Source: Scenedesmus sp. ARA3 (Eukaryota; Chlorophyta; Chlorophyceae; Sphaeropleales; Scenedesmaceae). Taken from it: a DNA stretch of 11,988 nucleotides. Shown here piece after piece: positions 1 through 9,345 of the stretch (within the stretch, counting starts at the first letter, position 1; the number at the start of each line of letters is the position of its first letter). The stretch is taken from contig RWJK01001333.1 of assembly GCA_004335835.1 (NCBI GenBank), positions 387 to 12,374 on the forward strand. Reading direction: 5' to 3'. The notes beneath the pieces are model-generated. The model was not told the origin of the DNA, made no database searches, and worked only from the letters and a program-made list of their open reading frames with translations. A program made the translations under genes and the position numbers.

Positions 1-63
1 TGTCTTCGCCTTGCCTGACCGACTTCTGCTGCTCCTGCTGCTTGGCTCCCTTTGTCCCCCCAG
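1..63 (+). other. 3' end of an intron of the RCC1-repeat gene
   Basis: The window opens inside an intron. A pyrimidine-rich stretch with several CTG units and a run of C leads to a CAG acceptor at 61-63, and the RCC1 reading frame starts at 64 in phase 0. The gene therefore continues upstream of the window and its start codon is not visible. Confidence 0.75.
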
Positions 64-3000
64 GTGGTTGACCTTGAGGATGTGGCAGTGGCGGACATCG
101 CTGCAGGCGGCTGGCACTCCATGGCGCTGTCAGCGGACGGCCAGATCTACGTGTGGGGCAGGTGCGGATCGGGCTGCTGCCTTGTGCTGGGGAGGGTGGC
201 GTGGTACGTCCTGTGTGCGCATGATGGTGTGCTGCTGATGGTGTGTTGTAGTGATGGGATCCTGTCATAAACATGTTGCACGCTGTGCACCCAGCTTCTC
301 ACACTTTGCAAGGTGACGACGCTGTTCCGCGGCGTGCTGCTGCTCCTGTCTCCGCTCCCCCAGGGGCGAGTATGGCCGGCTGGGCATCGCGGACCGCACC
401 GGCAGCAGCAAGCTGCGTCCCCACAAAGTGCGCGGCCTGGAGGGGCACACCGTGGTGCAGGTGGGACGCGCGCTGGCCCTGAGGGCAGCTCACATCTGAT
501 CTGTTGCGCTGCAGCGGCAGCCCGGTGATGCTGGACAGGCTTACGTGCAATCTGGCAGGCAGCGTGTGAGGGATGCAGCATGCGGCACTGTGGCGGCCCA
601 CATGGCTCGCTGGCAGCTCATGGGGCAAGGAGTTGGTTCGTATCACTTGGTGCTCGTCAGCTGCGCTCCCTATGGCTGCTCAGCCTGCCAAACGCCGTTG
701 CTGCTTCGCTTGGTTGCTGCTGGGCAACCTGCTGCTGCGCATGCGCTCACATGGCACTGCCTGCTGAAGCCGTGCTGCTGCTGCCTCGGGCTGTGTGTGT
801 GCAGGTTGCTGCCGGCGGCACGCACAGCGTGGCGGTCACGTCTGCGGGGCGCATGTTCATCTGGGGCCGTGCCAGCTACGGCCGGCTGGGGCTGGGCCCC
901 GGGGCGAGGGACGCCTACAGCCCAGTGGAGGTGGCACTGCCTGGGGGGCATGAGCGATGGAAGGTGGCGGCGGCCACGGCAGGTGCGGCGGCGTCTGGCG
1001 GGCTGGCAGCATGTTGGTGTGGCGGTGTCAGCTGAGCATTGTGAGCTGCTTGTAGTTTTATACATTTGTGCCGTCCACGGTGTGGGCAGCACTGCCCTGG
1101 GCGCAGCATGATGCGAGCGCGGCACATGCACATGCACATGCACTTTTGCCAATTGTGACACACAGCAATGCTCTGCTAACCCGCTCTGCCGCCAACATTG
1201 CTGGGGGCCGTGAGCGCTGGAAGGTGGCGGCGGCCACGGCAGGTGCGGCGGGATGGCATGTTGTGCTGCTGGTTGCCTGCATGCTGGCTGCAGGGCGGTG
1301 GGCACTGGCGCCTGTCTCGATTAGTGGGCTGGCAGCATGCTGGTGTGGCGGTGTCAGCTGAGCGGTGCGCGCTGCTTGTACTCTTGTGCTGTCCAAGGTG
1401 TGGGCAGCACTGCTTCTGGCGCAGCATGATGTGCACGCGGCTCTACCCAGGCACCTGGCATTGTACTAGCATCCTGCACTCTTGCCAACTGCGGCGCACA
1501 GCAATGCTATGCCGACATGCCGCCGACATTGCTGCTACTGCTGCTGCTGCTGTCAGGCGGGCGCCACACGATGTGCCTGGCCGTGCCGGTGCGGGACGCC
1601 TCGCTGCGCCGTGAGGGCAGCAGGGCGGGCAGCACCGCCAGCACCAGCAGGGGGCCCAGCAGGGCGGCCAGCGTGCAGGGCGAGCCGGCAGGGGGGCAGC
1701 AGCAGCAGGCGCTGCTGCAGCAGCTGCAGGCGCAGCAGCAGATGAGCCGGGGCGCTGGAGCAACAGGCAGCTTCAACTCGCTAGCAGCAGAGGTGGCAGC
1801 TGGCGACGCTGAGCAGCAGCAGCAGCAGCAGTATGGCGGTGGCTCCGCTGCCTCGCGCAGTGCCACGTCAAATGCGCGGCACGGCTCCAACAGCGGCTCA
1901 GCAGTCGGGTCCCCAGCAGCGGCCAATAGCAACCAGCAGCAGCAGCAGCAGCAGCCTTACAAGTCAAGCTCATCATTAAACAACGCCAGTGCTGCTGCGG
2001 CTGGCGGCAGCGGCAGCGCAGGCAATGCCGCCAGCCAGCCCAGTGTGCTGGCCCATGCCATGAGCAGTCAGAGCAGCTACAGCTTCGCGCCCAGCCCAGG
2101 CAGCAGCATCATGGGCACCAGCAGCCCCGGCAGAGCCAGCACAGCCGAGCAGCTGCCAGCTCTGCCCTTCTCCCCCAGCCTGGGGCTGCGTGTGAGCAAC
2201 AGCAGCAGCCACCCAGGGATGGGCGTTGAGGCGGTGCATGCGGCTGCTGCTGCTGCCGCTGCTGCTGCGCAGCTGGGGGGGCTGAGGGTGGGCAGTCCTG
2301 CGCCTGGCAGCAGTGGCAGCGGCAGCGGCCTGGCGGGGCTGCAGCAGCAGCGGCAGAAGTGGGGCGGCAGCGGCGGCGGGCTGCGGCCCGGCGAGCAGGT
2401 GCGGCGCGCTGACGTGGCGATTGGCCTTGCATCAGTAGCAGTACTGCGGTATGGTTGGTTTAGTGCGGAACTGCAGCAGTCGTCAGCTGCACAGCCTTGA
2501 TCACTGCTGTTGTGCCTGCATCTTGCATGCGCCTCCACCCAGTGCCGACCGCTGCAGCAAATGCATGCTGCTGCAGCTGAACCTGTTGCTTCTGCAGCTG
2601 CTGCTCAGCCCGTCTGCACAGCCCTGCTGGCACCCTACATCACACCCACCATCTTCACACATCTCTCGTGTCTCTCTGCCGCTCTCGGCTATACATTATC
2701 ACACCTGCAGGCCCATGTCAGCCCTCGGGCGGTGCCTCCCCCCATGTCACCCAGCCAGCGCCGTGTGGGCTTTGACCTGGGCAGCGCCCTCAACAGCGAG
2801 CCCGGGGCGATGGAGGCGGAGGGCAGCATACCCACGCACAACGAGGTGCGCGCAGCCCCCACTAGTCAATTTCAAACAAAAAAAGTGCGAAATAAACGAA
2901 ATGTAGCACAGTGCAGGTGCGCTTCATTGTGGAACAGAACAGTGCAAGCCTGCTGCCACATGACACTGCTTGTTTTCATGGAGTCTGAGCTGCTGCTGCT

Positions 3001-3270
3001 GCTGCTGCTGGTGTGTTGCCGCCTGTGCGCCAGGGCCTGCTGCACAGCGAGGCAGCAGCAGAGGACGAGGCGGCGCAGCAGGAGGAGGCCGCCAAGCAGC
3101 GTGAGCAGGCGGCCATGGATGCAGAGGCCGCAGCGCAGGCGCGGCAGCAGCATGAGTTTGGCGCGCTGCACCAGGCCGCAGCCACAGTCGACCTGTCGGC
3201 CTCCATCGACGATGAAGTGCCTGCCGCAGCGGCGGCTGATCCACGGCAGCAGCAGCAGCAGCATGAGCTT

Positions 3271-3308
<38 letters not shown>

Positions 3309-4047
3309 GCCTGCCACCTCGCCGCGCTTGCTAGCCCTGCAGCAGCAAGCCGCTGGCAGCAGCAGCAGCAGCAGCATGCGGCGCTCCGGGTCCTACCAGG
3401 GCCTGTCGGCGCTGCACCTGCACAGCCAGCCCGGCAACTCGCCCCGCAGCGGGGAGCTGGCGGGCGCCAACCCCAGCAGCCTGCAGCAGGCCATGCACGC
3501 TGGCGGCGGCTCAGCAGCAGCAGCAGCAGCAACAGCGTCTGGTGGCGCCAGCACGCCGCCGCTGGTGGGCCAGATCACTCGGCAGCAGAGCTCGCAGCTG
3601 GCGGCGGCTGTGGCGGGCAGCCACGGGCGCGTAGACGCGTCGCGCGCTGCGTCAGCCGCCAGCCTGCCCAGCCTGAGTGCTGGCGTGGGCGTGGGACCGG
3701 GTGTGGGGGGCAGCAGCAGGATGGGCCCTGCGGTGACGCGCGTGGACAGTGACCTGTCGCAGGTGAGGGGGGGGGGCTGCTGGAGAGGAGGGTGACAACA
3801 AGAAACAACTGGGTTTAGAGTGCATTTGTGGGGTTGCATCTGGCCAGGTTCACCTAGCTGCTGTTGACAGTGCTGGGGCAGCGAGTGATGCCGTTTCGTG
3901 TTTGGTGTATGTTGCCCATTCAGCATGCGGTACCGGGTTGTGGACATTCCTCAAGCCACAACCATCGTGAGGTGCCAGTTCAACCAGCAAGCTGCTGCAC
4001 TTATCAACATCTGCTGCCGCTACTCCTGCTGCTAATACTGTGCTGCT

Positions 4048-4086
<39 letters not shown>

Positions 4087-4331
4087 AGGAGGGCATGTCG
4101 CCGGACGAGGGCCTGCTGCTGGGCGGCGAGTCGCCCACCGGCAGCAGCAGCGGGCGGGGCGGCGGCGCCAGCCGCAGCAACAGCGAGCGCGCCCTGGCAG
4201 GCCTTGAGGCCATCACTGGCACCAGCCCGCCTGGCGGGGTGTATGATGTTGGGCTGGGCGATGCTGCTGCGCGCTGCGCCAACAGCCACCCTGGGCGGGA
4301 GTACATCCACTACAACACTCACCTCAGCTGA
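64..4331 (+). CDS. RCC1-repeat (beta-propeller) protein with long low-complexity tail; 5' end outside window
   Basis: Exons, chosen by GT..AG borders and frame: 64-161, 364-460, 805-982, 1557-2398, 2711-2845, 3034-3762, 4089-4331 (TGA 4329-4331). They sum to 774 codons with no internal stop. Seen: RCC1 blade signatures AAGGWHSMALSADGQIYVWG (residues about 13-32), GEYGRLGI (34-41), AAGGTHSVAVTSAGRMFIWG (67-86), ASYGRLGLG (88-96) and GGRHTMCLAV (125-134). The last of these spans the exon 3/4 junction, which supports that splice. Residues about 140-773 are Ser/Gly/Ala/Gln-rich, with polyGln runs (12 Gln at 530-541) and a charged Ala/Glu/Gln stretch after 451 that could form a coiled coil. The family uses 7-bladed propellers as guanine-exchange or protein-binding platforms; this protein's partner is unknown. 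The remaining blades should lie upstream. The RCC1 call is firm; the tail's role is unknown and internal splices in it are inferred from frame alone. Confidence 0.85.
944..1535 (+). repeat. Imperfect tandem duplication in intron 3 (983-1556) of the RCC1-repeat gene
   Basis: Copy 1 (about 944-1203) starts in the last 39 bases of exon 3 and runs into the intron. Copy 2 (about 1202-1535) repeats it in the same order. Shared landmarks are the exon end GCCACGGCAG|GTGCGGCGG (donors at 983 and 1243), GTGTGGCGGTGTCAGCTGAGC, GTGTGGGCAGCACTGC and GCCGCCAACATTGCTG/GCCGACATTGCTG. Copy 2 carries an extra block of about 75 bp (1252-1326) and another short insertion near 1441-1475. The duplicated exon end has no good acceptor directly in front of it, so it is probably a decoy donor rather than an exon. 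Confidence 0.8.
1814..1831 (+). repeat. (CAG)6 in exon 4 of the RCC1-repeat gene
   Basis: Six perfect CAG units read as six Gln in the inferred coding frame. A second run of seven units lies at 1934-1954, also read as Gln, and shorter CAG clusters occur near 1697-1710 and 1731-1741. Confidence 0.85.
2990..3010 (+). repeat. (CTG)7 in intron 5 of the RCC1-repeat gene, 23 bp before the exon 6 acceptor
   Basis: Seven perfect CTG units lie just upstream of the CAG acceptor at 3031-3033. In the RNA this gives a pyrimidine-rich CUG run in the place normally held by the polypyrimidine tract. Confidence 0.85.
3271..3306 (+). repeat. (CAG)12 in exon 6 of the RCC1-repeat gene, encoding polyGln
   Basis: Twelve perfect CAG units encode Gln 530-541 of the partial protein, just after HEL and before RPATS. 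This is the longest perfect triplet run inside a coding exon of the window and is likely length-polymorphic. Confidence 0.9.
4050..4085 (+). repeat. (CTG)12 forming the 3' end of intron 6 of the RCC1-repeat gene
   Basis: Twelve perfect CTG units run straight into the acceptor CAG (4086-4088); exon 7 starts with GAGGGCATG at 4089. The repeat occupies the whole polypyrimidine-tract position of the intron (3763-4088). Confidence 0.9.
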
Positions 4332-4449
4332 TGGTGCGGGGTAGCGCAGGGGCTGGGGCTGGGAGCAGGTGGCATGCAGGCCCTGCCAGTCAGTGCTGGC
4401 CACATGCTGGAAGGTTGGGCCCGAGCTGCTGTACAACAGCATGTAGATG

Positions 4450-4454
4450 TGTAA
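4450..4454 (+). terminator. TGTAA polyadenylation signal of the RCC1-repeat gene
   Basis: TGTAA lies 119 bases past the TGA stop. TGTAA is the usual poly(A) signal of chlorophyte nuclear genes, and it is the only one between the stop and the next gene's promoter region that I noticed. Its position gives a 3' UTR of about 135-145 bases. Confidence 0.55.
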
Positions 4455-4984
4455 CTTGTGCATCAAAGCAAATGCTGATGGCTGCATGGTCTGGCTGGTA
4501 CGGTGCTGTCTGCATGCGCGTTCTGCTGTTGCATACGCATCGGAATGAAGCTGCCATGGCATGGTGTCGGTGTGGCATCAGGCAGATGTGCCACACGCAG
4601 CTTGCACATGCTGCAACCTGCAGCGCAGTTGTTGGTGTGAATCCCTTATCGTGTGATATTCTACTATCATGTACTGTTGCCGTCAGCTGTGCTCGTGTAC
4701 CTGCACAGTTGTAGACAGCAGCTGTTACTGCTGTGTCGCCTGTGGTGCGCGCTTTACAGGCTGCCGTAACCCGTGCTGCCAGCAGCACTGCCTTGTACAC
4801 GCTGCACAGCCTCAGCCAGTGTGTTGTTGCTGTGGTCGAGCGGGCTGTTTTGAAGCAACTGTTACGTGGGTGCCAAGCTCTAAGAAAAACATGCAAATGG
4901 TGAAACTGTTTCATCAGTAGATCCTCACGTGGTGCGCAGCTGCTGTCGGGCCTGTGCGTCTGCGCAGATAACATTGTTGTTGAC

Positions 4985-5071
4985 CACTACGACAAACGGG
5001 CGAACGAGCGGTCATAAGCTACTCGTTAAGAACTGATTCATACGTCATTCGTTCGCCCGTTCGTCATAGTG
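4985..5071. mobile_element. 87-bp palindromic MITE-like element with CACTA...TAGTG ends
   Basis: The ends form an inverted repeat of about 26 bp: CACTACGACAAACGGGCGAA... at 4985 and its near-complement ending ...CGTTCGTCATAGTG at 5071, with four mismatches and a centre of about 35 bp. The CACTA terminus is the hallmark of EnSpm/CACTA DNA transposons, and the flanks GAC (4982-4984) and GAT (5072-5074) approximate the 3-bp target duplication of that group. The paralogous site in unit B (near 10450-10475) lacks it. It codes for nothing and would need a transposase from elsewhere. Assignment to CACTA is inferred from the ends. Confidence 0.6.
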
Positions 5072-5352
5072 GATGTTCTGTTGATGTGCTCTCCTGACAG
5101 CTGCGGGTCGCCAGTCGTTGGCACGCTTGCGGCACGTTCGTCTGATCCAAGTATCTTTCACATTCTGCGTTCACATGGAAAGGCCTAGCTACAGCGCAAC
5201 CTGGCACTGCAGGCCAACAACTTAGTACGGGCTTGACGGGCCCCAACTTATTGCTGCGCCACGTCTGAAAGGGACAATCTTTAGGTGATGCTGAATTGAA
5301 AGAATACAATTAGAAGCTGAATTGTAGCGTTGCGAGGTAGCGTCGTACAACC

Positions 5353-5369
5353 AACTCTGCGCCAGAGTT
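5353..5369. promoter_or_regulatory. Conserved dyad AACTCTG-CGC-CAGAGTT upstream of hydrolase copy A
   Basis: Perfect 7-bp arms around CGC, centred about 104 bp before the ATG. Copy B keeps the same motif with one arm mismatch at 10726-10742, about 99 bp before its ATG. The retained spacing between diverged flanks suggests a regulatory or 5' UTR role; no factor can be named. Confidence 0.4.
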
Positions 5370-5392
5370 CAACACACGGCAGAGACCATACT

Positions 5393-5400
5393 TTTCGCGC
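5393..5400 (+). promoter_or_regulatory. E2F-like site TTTCGCGC upstream of hydrolase copy A
   Basis: TTTCGCGC fits the E2F/DP consensus TTTSSCGC and ends 64 bp before the ATG. The same octamer occurs upstream of copy B at 10765-10772 at nearly equal spacing. Motif match only; binding is inference. Confidence 0.35.
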
Positions 5401-5464
5401 GCCTTCCGCAAAGCCTGCCAGCCGCTTGGCGTGGCATCAGCATCTAAGCTGCACAGAATACAAT

Positions 5465-7126
5465 ATGCTGAGGGTACACGTTTTGGTGGTGGTGTTGGCA
5501 CCACACCTTCTGATATTCGCAGCAGCAGCAGCAGCAGCAGAGGCAGCAGCAGCGGCAGCTACGGTCACAGCAACAAACACAGCAGAGGTAAACCATAGTC
5601 AGCGATCTGCACGCCATGTGCTGGAAGTACAGACCAAGACTCCCTCCAGGCAGCTGCATCAGGCGCAGCCCTCAGCTGAGGACATGCAGCAGGCGCTGCT
5701 GAGGATGCGGGCAGTGCCCTTCAACACTCCCCGCCCCGTGCTGGCGCTGGGCTACAAAGGCCTTGATGCAGACGCGCTGCGCAACTGGCACTTGTTGGCA
5801 CGCAAGCTCGCCACGCCGGGTGCGACTGTGACGGTTGTTGCGTTTGGGGGGTCACTGACGGCCGGCTACATCGATAAGCCTGAGGCGTGGAAGCGCGCCA
5901 TGGATGGCAGCTGGGTGGAGCCCATGGTGGCATGGATGAAGGTAGGCTGTTGACATAGAGTTTACGTAGGTGTCTTGTCAACTGCAGTTGAAAATGCTGA
6001 AAATCACACGGCAAGTGCTTTTCAATGATCAAGCATGCCAGCTGACGTCTGCATTGTCAAGCAAGGGGTCGGTGGATGCGAATGTAAGCACCATGACCAG
6101 CTAGCTGCAATGGCGCAACAGCCCCCAAAACCAGCACCACCCTAGCAGGCAGCTGCACACCTCGCCCTGCGAGTGACCTGTCGCCATGCCGCACTGGCAG
6201 CTTACAGCAGTCAAGGTGAAACATGCTGCTGTCTGAGCACCAGCCAGAGACTGATGTCGCTGGAAGCAGCACATGCAAGCTGGCCGCTGCATTGGCAAGC
6301 GTGGCATACAGTAGGAAGCAGCCCAGCCCAGCTGACGGCTGCGTGTATAACAGGTAAACTGTTGACAGCCGCAAGCGACAGTCTTAAACGTGGCTGCCGC
6401 ATACTGCTGGCTGTAGGCCGCCTTCCCCAGCGTGAAATTCAGGCTCATCAACGCCGCGCGCGGAGCAAGTGAGGTCACCGTGGCGGTGACATGCTGGTAC
6501 CAGTACGTGCCCCAGGTGCGCTGCCTGATGAGCCTGCCTGATGAGGTTCATACCAGCCTCTGTGCTGCGCAGCTGCATGCTCTTCGCCAGCAAACAGCCA
6601 TGCACCGTGTGCCGCAGGATGCCACAGCGTGCCAGCGTGTGCGCGCTTGTTGCTAGTGGCTCTCATGCGCTGCTGACCAGTGTCAAACATGCTAGGCACC
6701 ACCTTGGGAGTCAGCAAGAACAGTACAGACAACTGCGGTGCTGAAGTGTGCGCTGTAGGGCAGGTGGTGCACTGCAGCAGGAGGCCTGCTTGTGGTGCCA
6801 AGCCCTGTGTAGCTTGCAGCTACCGCCTGCTATTGACATGGCTCTCGTGCTCATGCCATGGCGCCTGTAATTGTGCTGCTGCTGCTGCTGCTGCTGCTGC
6901 CACAGGATGCCGACCTGGTGCTGGTGGAGTACAGCCTCAACGGCTGCTTGGAGGCCACTGGCCAGCCCATGTGCAGCAGCACAGCCATGGTCAGGGTGAG
7001 CGCGGCGCATCATGAAGCAATGCAGCCGGCAATGGTCCAGTGTGAAAGCGGCAGTGCCAAGCTATGAGCAGTAGAAGCAACCACAAAGTGTGCATGGCCA
7101 CATGTTGCTGCAATGCCATCAGCGGA

Positions 7127-7157
<31 letters not shown>

Positions 7158-9345
7158 GCAGCAGATTGAAGAGCAGGGCACAATAGAAGCTCAGAAGACA
7201 CGCTGCAGGCAGCCCCGCAGCTGCACAATTGTTGACCACAGGGCACTGCAGTGTTCTGCTGCTGTTCAGTTCCCAGCGGAATGCATGTCGGCATACATCT
7301 GCTCAAATGCACCAAGCCCTGCTCTGCTGCTGGTCAGCCGCCGGCATGATATCTCATCCAGTGCGTCCGGGGGCTGTGTGCTTGCCCGCTGCCGCATTCA
7401 GCTGGATGTGTTTGAGGCTGGGGTATTCACCTGCTGCTGCTGCTGCTGCTGCGCCGCACCGCTGCGCTGCTGCAGGTTGCCGCCTATGAGAGCTTCTACC
7501 GCAGGGTGCTGCGCAGGGCACCCCGCACAGCGCTCATGAGCGTGGCAGCATTCAACTTTAACGCCGACACATACAGGCAAGGCCTTGCTTCGGTCGAAGC
7601 GCCGAACGCGTTTACAGCCACTGGTGAGATGCCGGGAGTGCCACCAGCACTGATGTTATTCTGGCCGTCATGCCTTGCGCGCCGGGCATGTGTTTGATGC
7701 GTGATGTGTAATGAGTGATGTGTGATGTGTGATGTATGATGTGCGTGGTGTGTGGTGTGAGATGTGTAATGTGGTGTGTGGGGTCCATGCGAGTAGCTAT
7801 GCCTGTAGGTGGATGTACAGTGGACCCACACCCCACACATGCCGCCATGCGCACAAACTTGCTTGCAGCTGCATGCATATGCGTCATAGCTGTTGAATTG
7901 CATTGCATCGCAGGTGAGGAGCTGCACACCATGATTGCAAGGCGCTACGGCGCCCCCACGGCTTCACTGCGCGACAGCCTATACGGCCTCATGTACAATG
8001 ATGCGGTTGCAAAGCAGTTGCTGGGCGAGACACGAGCCACCATCATCACAGACAACGTGCACCCAACAGCAGATGGCTTCATAATGTTTGGCGAGATCAT
8101 GGCCTACACGGTGCGTCAGAGCCTTGCTGCTGTCATGGCGAGCGGTGCTGATGCGCCTGGTGCACTTGGTGCAGCGGCAGCAGCTGATGGCAGCGGCCTG
8201 CCTCTGCCAGTCAGCCCTGTAGCTGCGCAGCAGGACACAGACACCTGGTGCAGAGAGGGCAGCAGCTTCAAGCCTGTTGCAGCGTGTACTGGCAGGGGCA
8301 GCTGCCGCTGGGAGACTCTGCCCTGGCACTTGGACTGCCCGCACGAGAACTGCCACATGCGCGGCTACCTCATGAAAGGCAGCGGCGCGGTGCTGAGCAT
8401 GAGTCTGGACACCAGCCTGGCGGCAGCAGCCGGCAATGCAGCTGCAGAGGGCAATGACAGCACTACGGGGACCATGGACAGTGCTGCAGCGACCTTTGGC
8501 AGCGCTGCAGGACTCCTGCCGGCTGCCGGTGACAGCAGTGCAAGGGACAGAAGCAGGACTGCTCTGCAACAGTTTGATCGCAGGTACCTGGCGGTGACGT
8601 ATGTGCAGGGCAGCAGCAATCCTGCTGAGACCATGGCGGTCGCCACCGTGGCTTGCGTGAGCGGCTGCCACTGCAAGCCGGTGCAGATAGAGTGGCGCAA
8701 AACAACAAACACCGGCATGGTTGCCACTGAGGTGAGCGCGGCATGATGCTGCTGCATTGCATGCTTACAATGCGTCAACGTAACCAACACAGGCAATGTA
8801 CAAGACGCTTGCGTCAACACAACACATCAGCTTTGCGTGGTCATGCCCTAGTGCAGCATCTTCGCGCACGACTAGTCACAACAAAGCAGCAGCAGCAGCA
8901 ACCGAAGGCCACGCTATGCCACAGCCAATGCCTCGCCACAGGGTGTACCGGCATCCTCCGCTGCACCTACATCCTGCTGCTGCACCGCCTGCCCTGATCC
9001 ACGTTGACAAGTGTGCCTGCACCAGGCGACCATAAGTCATGATGCTTCATGCGGCCGGCTCCTTGCCTGCAGATGCATATTGCTCTTGCGTCAACAACTC
9101 TCACTCACATTGCGGCGCTTGCCCCTCTGCCCGCCGCTGCGCTGTCGCTGCAGGTCAGCGCGCACCCCAGGTGTGTCGTGAGCGTCACCATCCAAGCCAA
9201 CGCCACAACTGGCGGAGACGAGTTTGCCGTGACGGGCGTGGCTGTGGTGCCGTTTACTAAGAAAGTGACCATCCATCCTATCGACGACAGTCGCATGGCA
9301 GCCGTCAGAGCTGAGGGCGAGCAGCTGCCGTTCAGCTGGCCCTGA
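5465..9345 (+). CDS. Secreted SGNH/GDSL-type hydrolase, copy A (complete, six exons)
   Basis: Exons: 5465-5941, 6417-6515, 6906-6995, 7476-7623, 7914-8731, 9154-9345 (TGA 9343-9345), giving 607 residues; all join in frame. ATG 5465 is the first ATG in frame after an upstream stop. Seen: hydrophobic N-terminus and Ala-rich stretch (residues 1-32; signal peptide or anchor); block I AFGGSLTAGY with nucleophile Ser130; INAARGAS with Gly175 as probable block II oxyanion Gly; VLVEYSLNGC with Asn204 (block III); TDNVHPTADG with Asp318 and His321 (block V). A Cys-rich C-terminal part follows (Cys383, 395, 401, 412, 417, 519, 523, 525, 551). The fold hydrolyses esters, often on polysaccharides or lipids; this substrate is unknown, and an extracellular or cell-wall role is inferred. 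The last acceptor is uncertain: 9073 would also keep frame and add 27 residues, but every other acceptor here is AG|G, favouring 9154. Confidence 0.82.
5667..5941 (+). repeat. 275-bp exon 1 segment identical to 11029-11303
   Basis: Every base of this segment matches the same part of hydrolase copy B. It encodes the region from the SAEDMQQALL stretch through the catalytic block GGSLTAG to the donor. Identity stops at the exon/intron border: the next bases are GTAGGC here and GTGCGG in copy B. Confidence 0.9.
5942..6416 (+). other. Intron 1 of hydrolase copy A
   Basis: 475 bp, against 314 bp in copy B (11304-11617). The two introns share blocks such as ATGACCAGCTAGC, GCAGCTGCACACCTCGCCCT and ATGCCGCACTGGCAGCTTAC. 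Copy A carries an extra segment of roughly 120 bp around 6236-6360 that is missing or unrecognisable in copy B. No gene is seen inside it. Confidence 0.7.
6876..6899 (+). repeat. (CTG)8 at the 3' end of intron 2 of hydrolase copy A
   Basis: Eight CTG units lead directly to the acceptor CCACAG (6900-6905). Copy B has ten CTG units at the matching acceptor, so the repeat is shared by the paralogs but differs in length. Confidence 0.88.
7141..7164 (+). repeat. (CAG)8 inside intron 3 of hydrolase copy A
   Basis: Eight perfect CAG units, preceded by a shorter CAG cluster near 7128-7139, lie inside the inferred intron 6996-7475. This is the clearest exception in the window to CAG runs falling in exons. 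Confidence 0.8.
7431..7451 (+). repeat. (CTG)7 near the 3' end of intron 3 of hydrolase copy A
   Basis: Seven CTG units end 24 bases before exon 4 (7476), whose acceptor CTGCTGCAG|GTT lies at 7473-7475. Confidence 0.85.
7690..7779 (+). repeat. Degenerate GATGTGT minisatellite in intron 4 of hydrolase copy A
   Basis: About a dozen irregular units related to TGATGTG, GATGTGT and GGTGTGT follow one another with variable spacing. The end of the array (TGTGTGGGGTCCA, near 7775-7787) is partly complementary to TGGACCCACACCCC at 7821-7834, so the intron RNA could fold into a local stem there. Confidence 0.6.

Larger units (their letters stand above)
4332..5464. other. Intergenic region between the RCC1-repeat gene and hydrolase copy A
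   Basis: This stretch holds the 3' UTR and poly(A) signal of the RCC1-repeat gene, a CACTA-ended palindromic element, and the 5' flank of hydrolase copy A. From about 4584 on it is a diverged duplicate of 9906-10832; shared landmarks include GCAGCTTGCACATGCTGCAA, AGTTGTAGACAGCAGCTG, CCTCAGCCAGTGTG, GCGTCTGCGCAGATAACA and CTCTGCGCCAGAGTTC. Open frames here, including a long one on the minus strand, are not conserved between the two copies and are taken as chance. Confidence 0.7.

Noticed and set aside
670..1305. Minus-strand open frame of 211 codons opposite the RCC1 exons
   Set aside because: It mirrors RCC1 coding exons and the intron duplication; the plus-strand RCC1 motifs explain this stretch.
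4050..4085. Triplet runs considered as CRISPR-like or satellite arrays
   Set aside because: They are perfect triplet microsatellites without spacers, placed at splice acceptors in eukaryotic introns.
4390..4974. Minus-strand open frame of 194 codons in the first intergenic region
   Set aside because: No recognisable domain, composition like random GC-rich sequence, and the matching region of unit B does not keep the frame.
4332..5464. Possible tRNA or small structured RNA genes in the intergenic regions
   Set aside because: No cloverleaf with T-loop GGTTCRA-type and A/B box sequences could be recognised by eye in either intergenic region.
7736..7913. Upstream extension of hydrolase exon 5 as an independent start
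   Set aside because: The sequence before 7914 is a degenerate GATGTGT repeat, while the acceptor at 7911-7913 joins exon 4 in frame and keeps the family-like TATGEELHTMIARRYG.
8743..9035. Possible extra coding exon between 8731 and 9073 in hydrolase copy A
   Set aside because: Translations in this stretch show no family-like sequence and the flanking exons join in frame without it.
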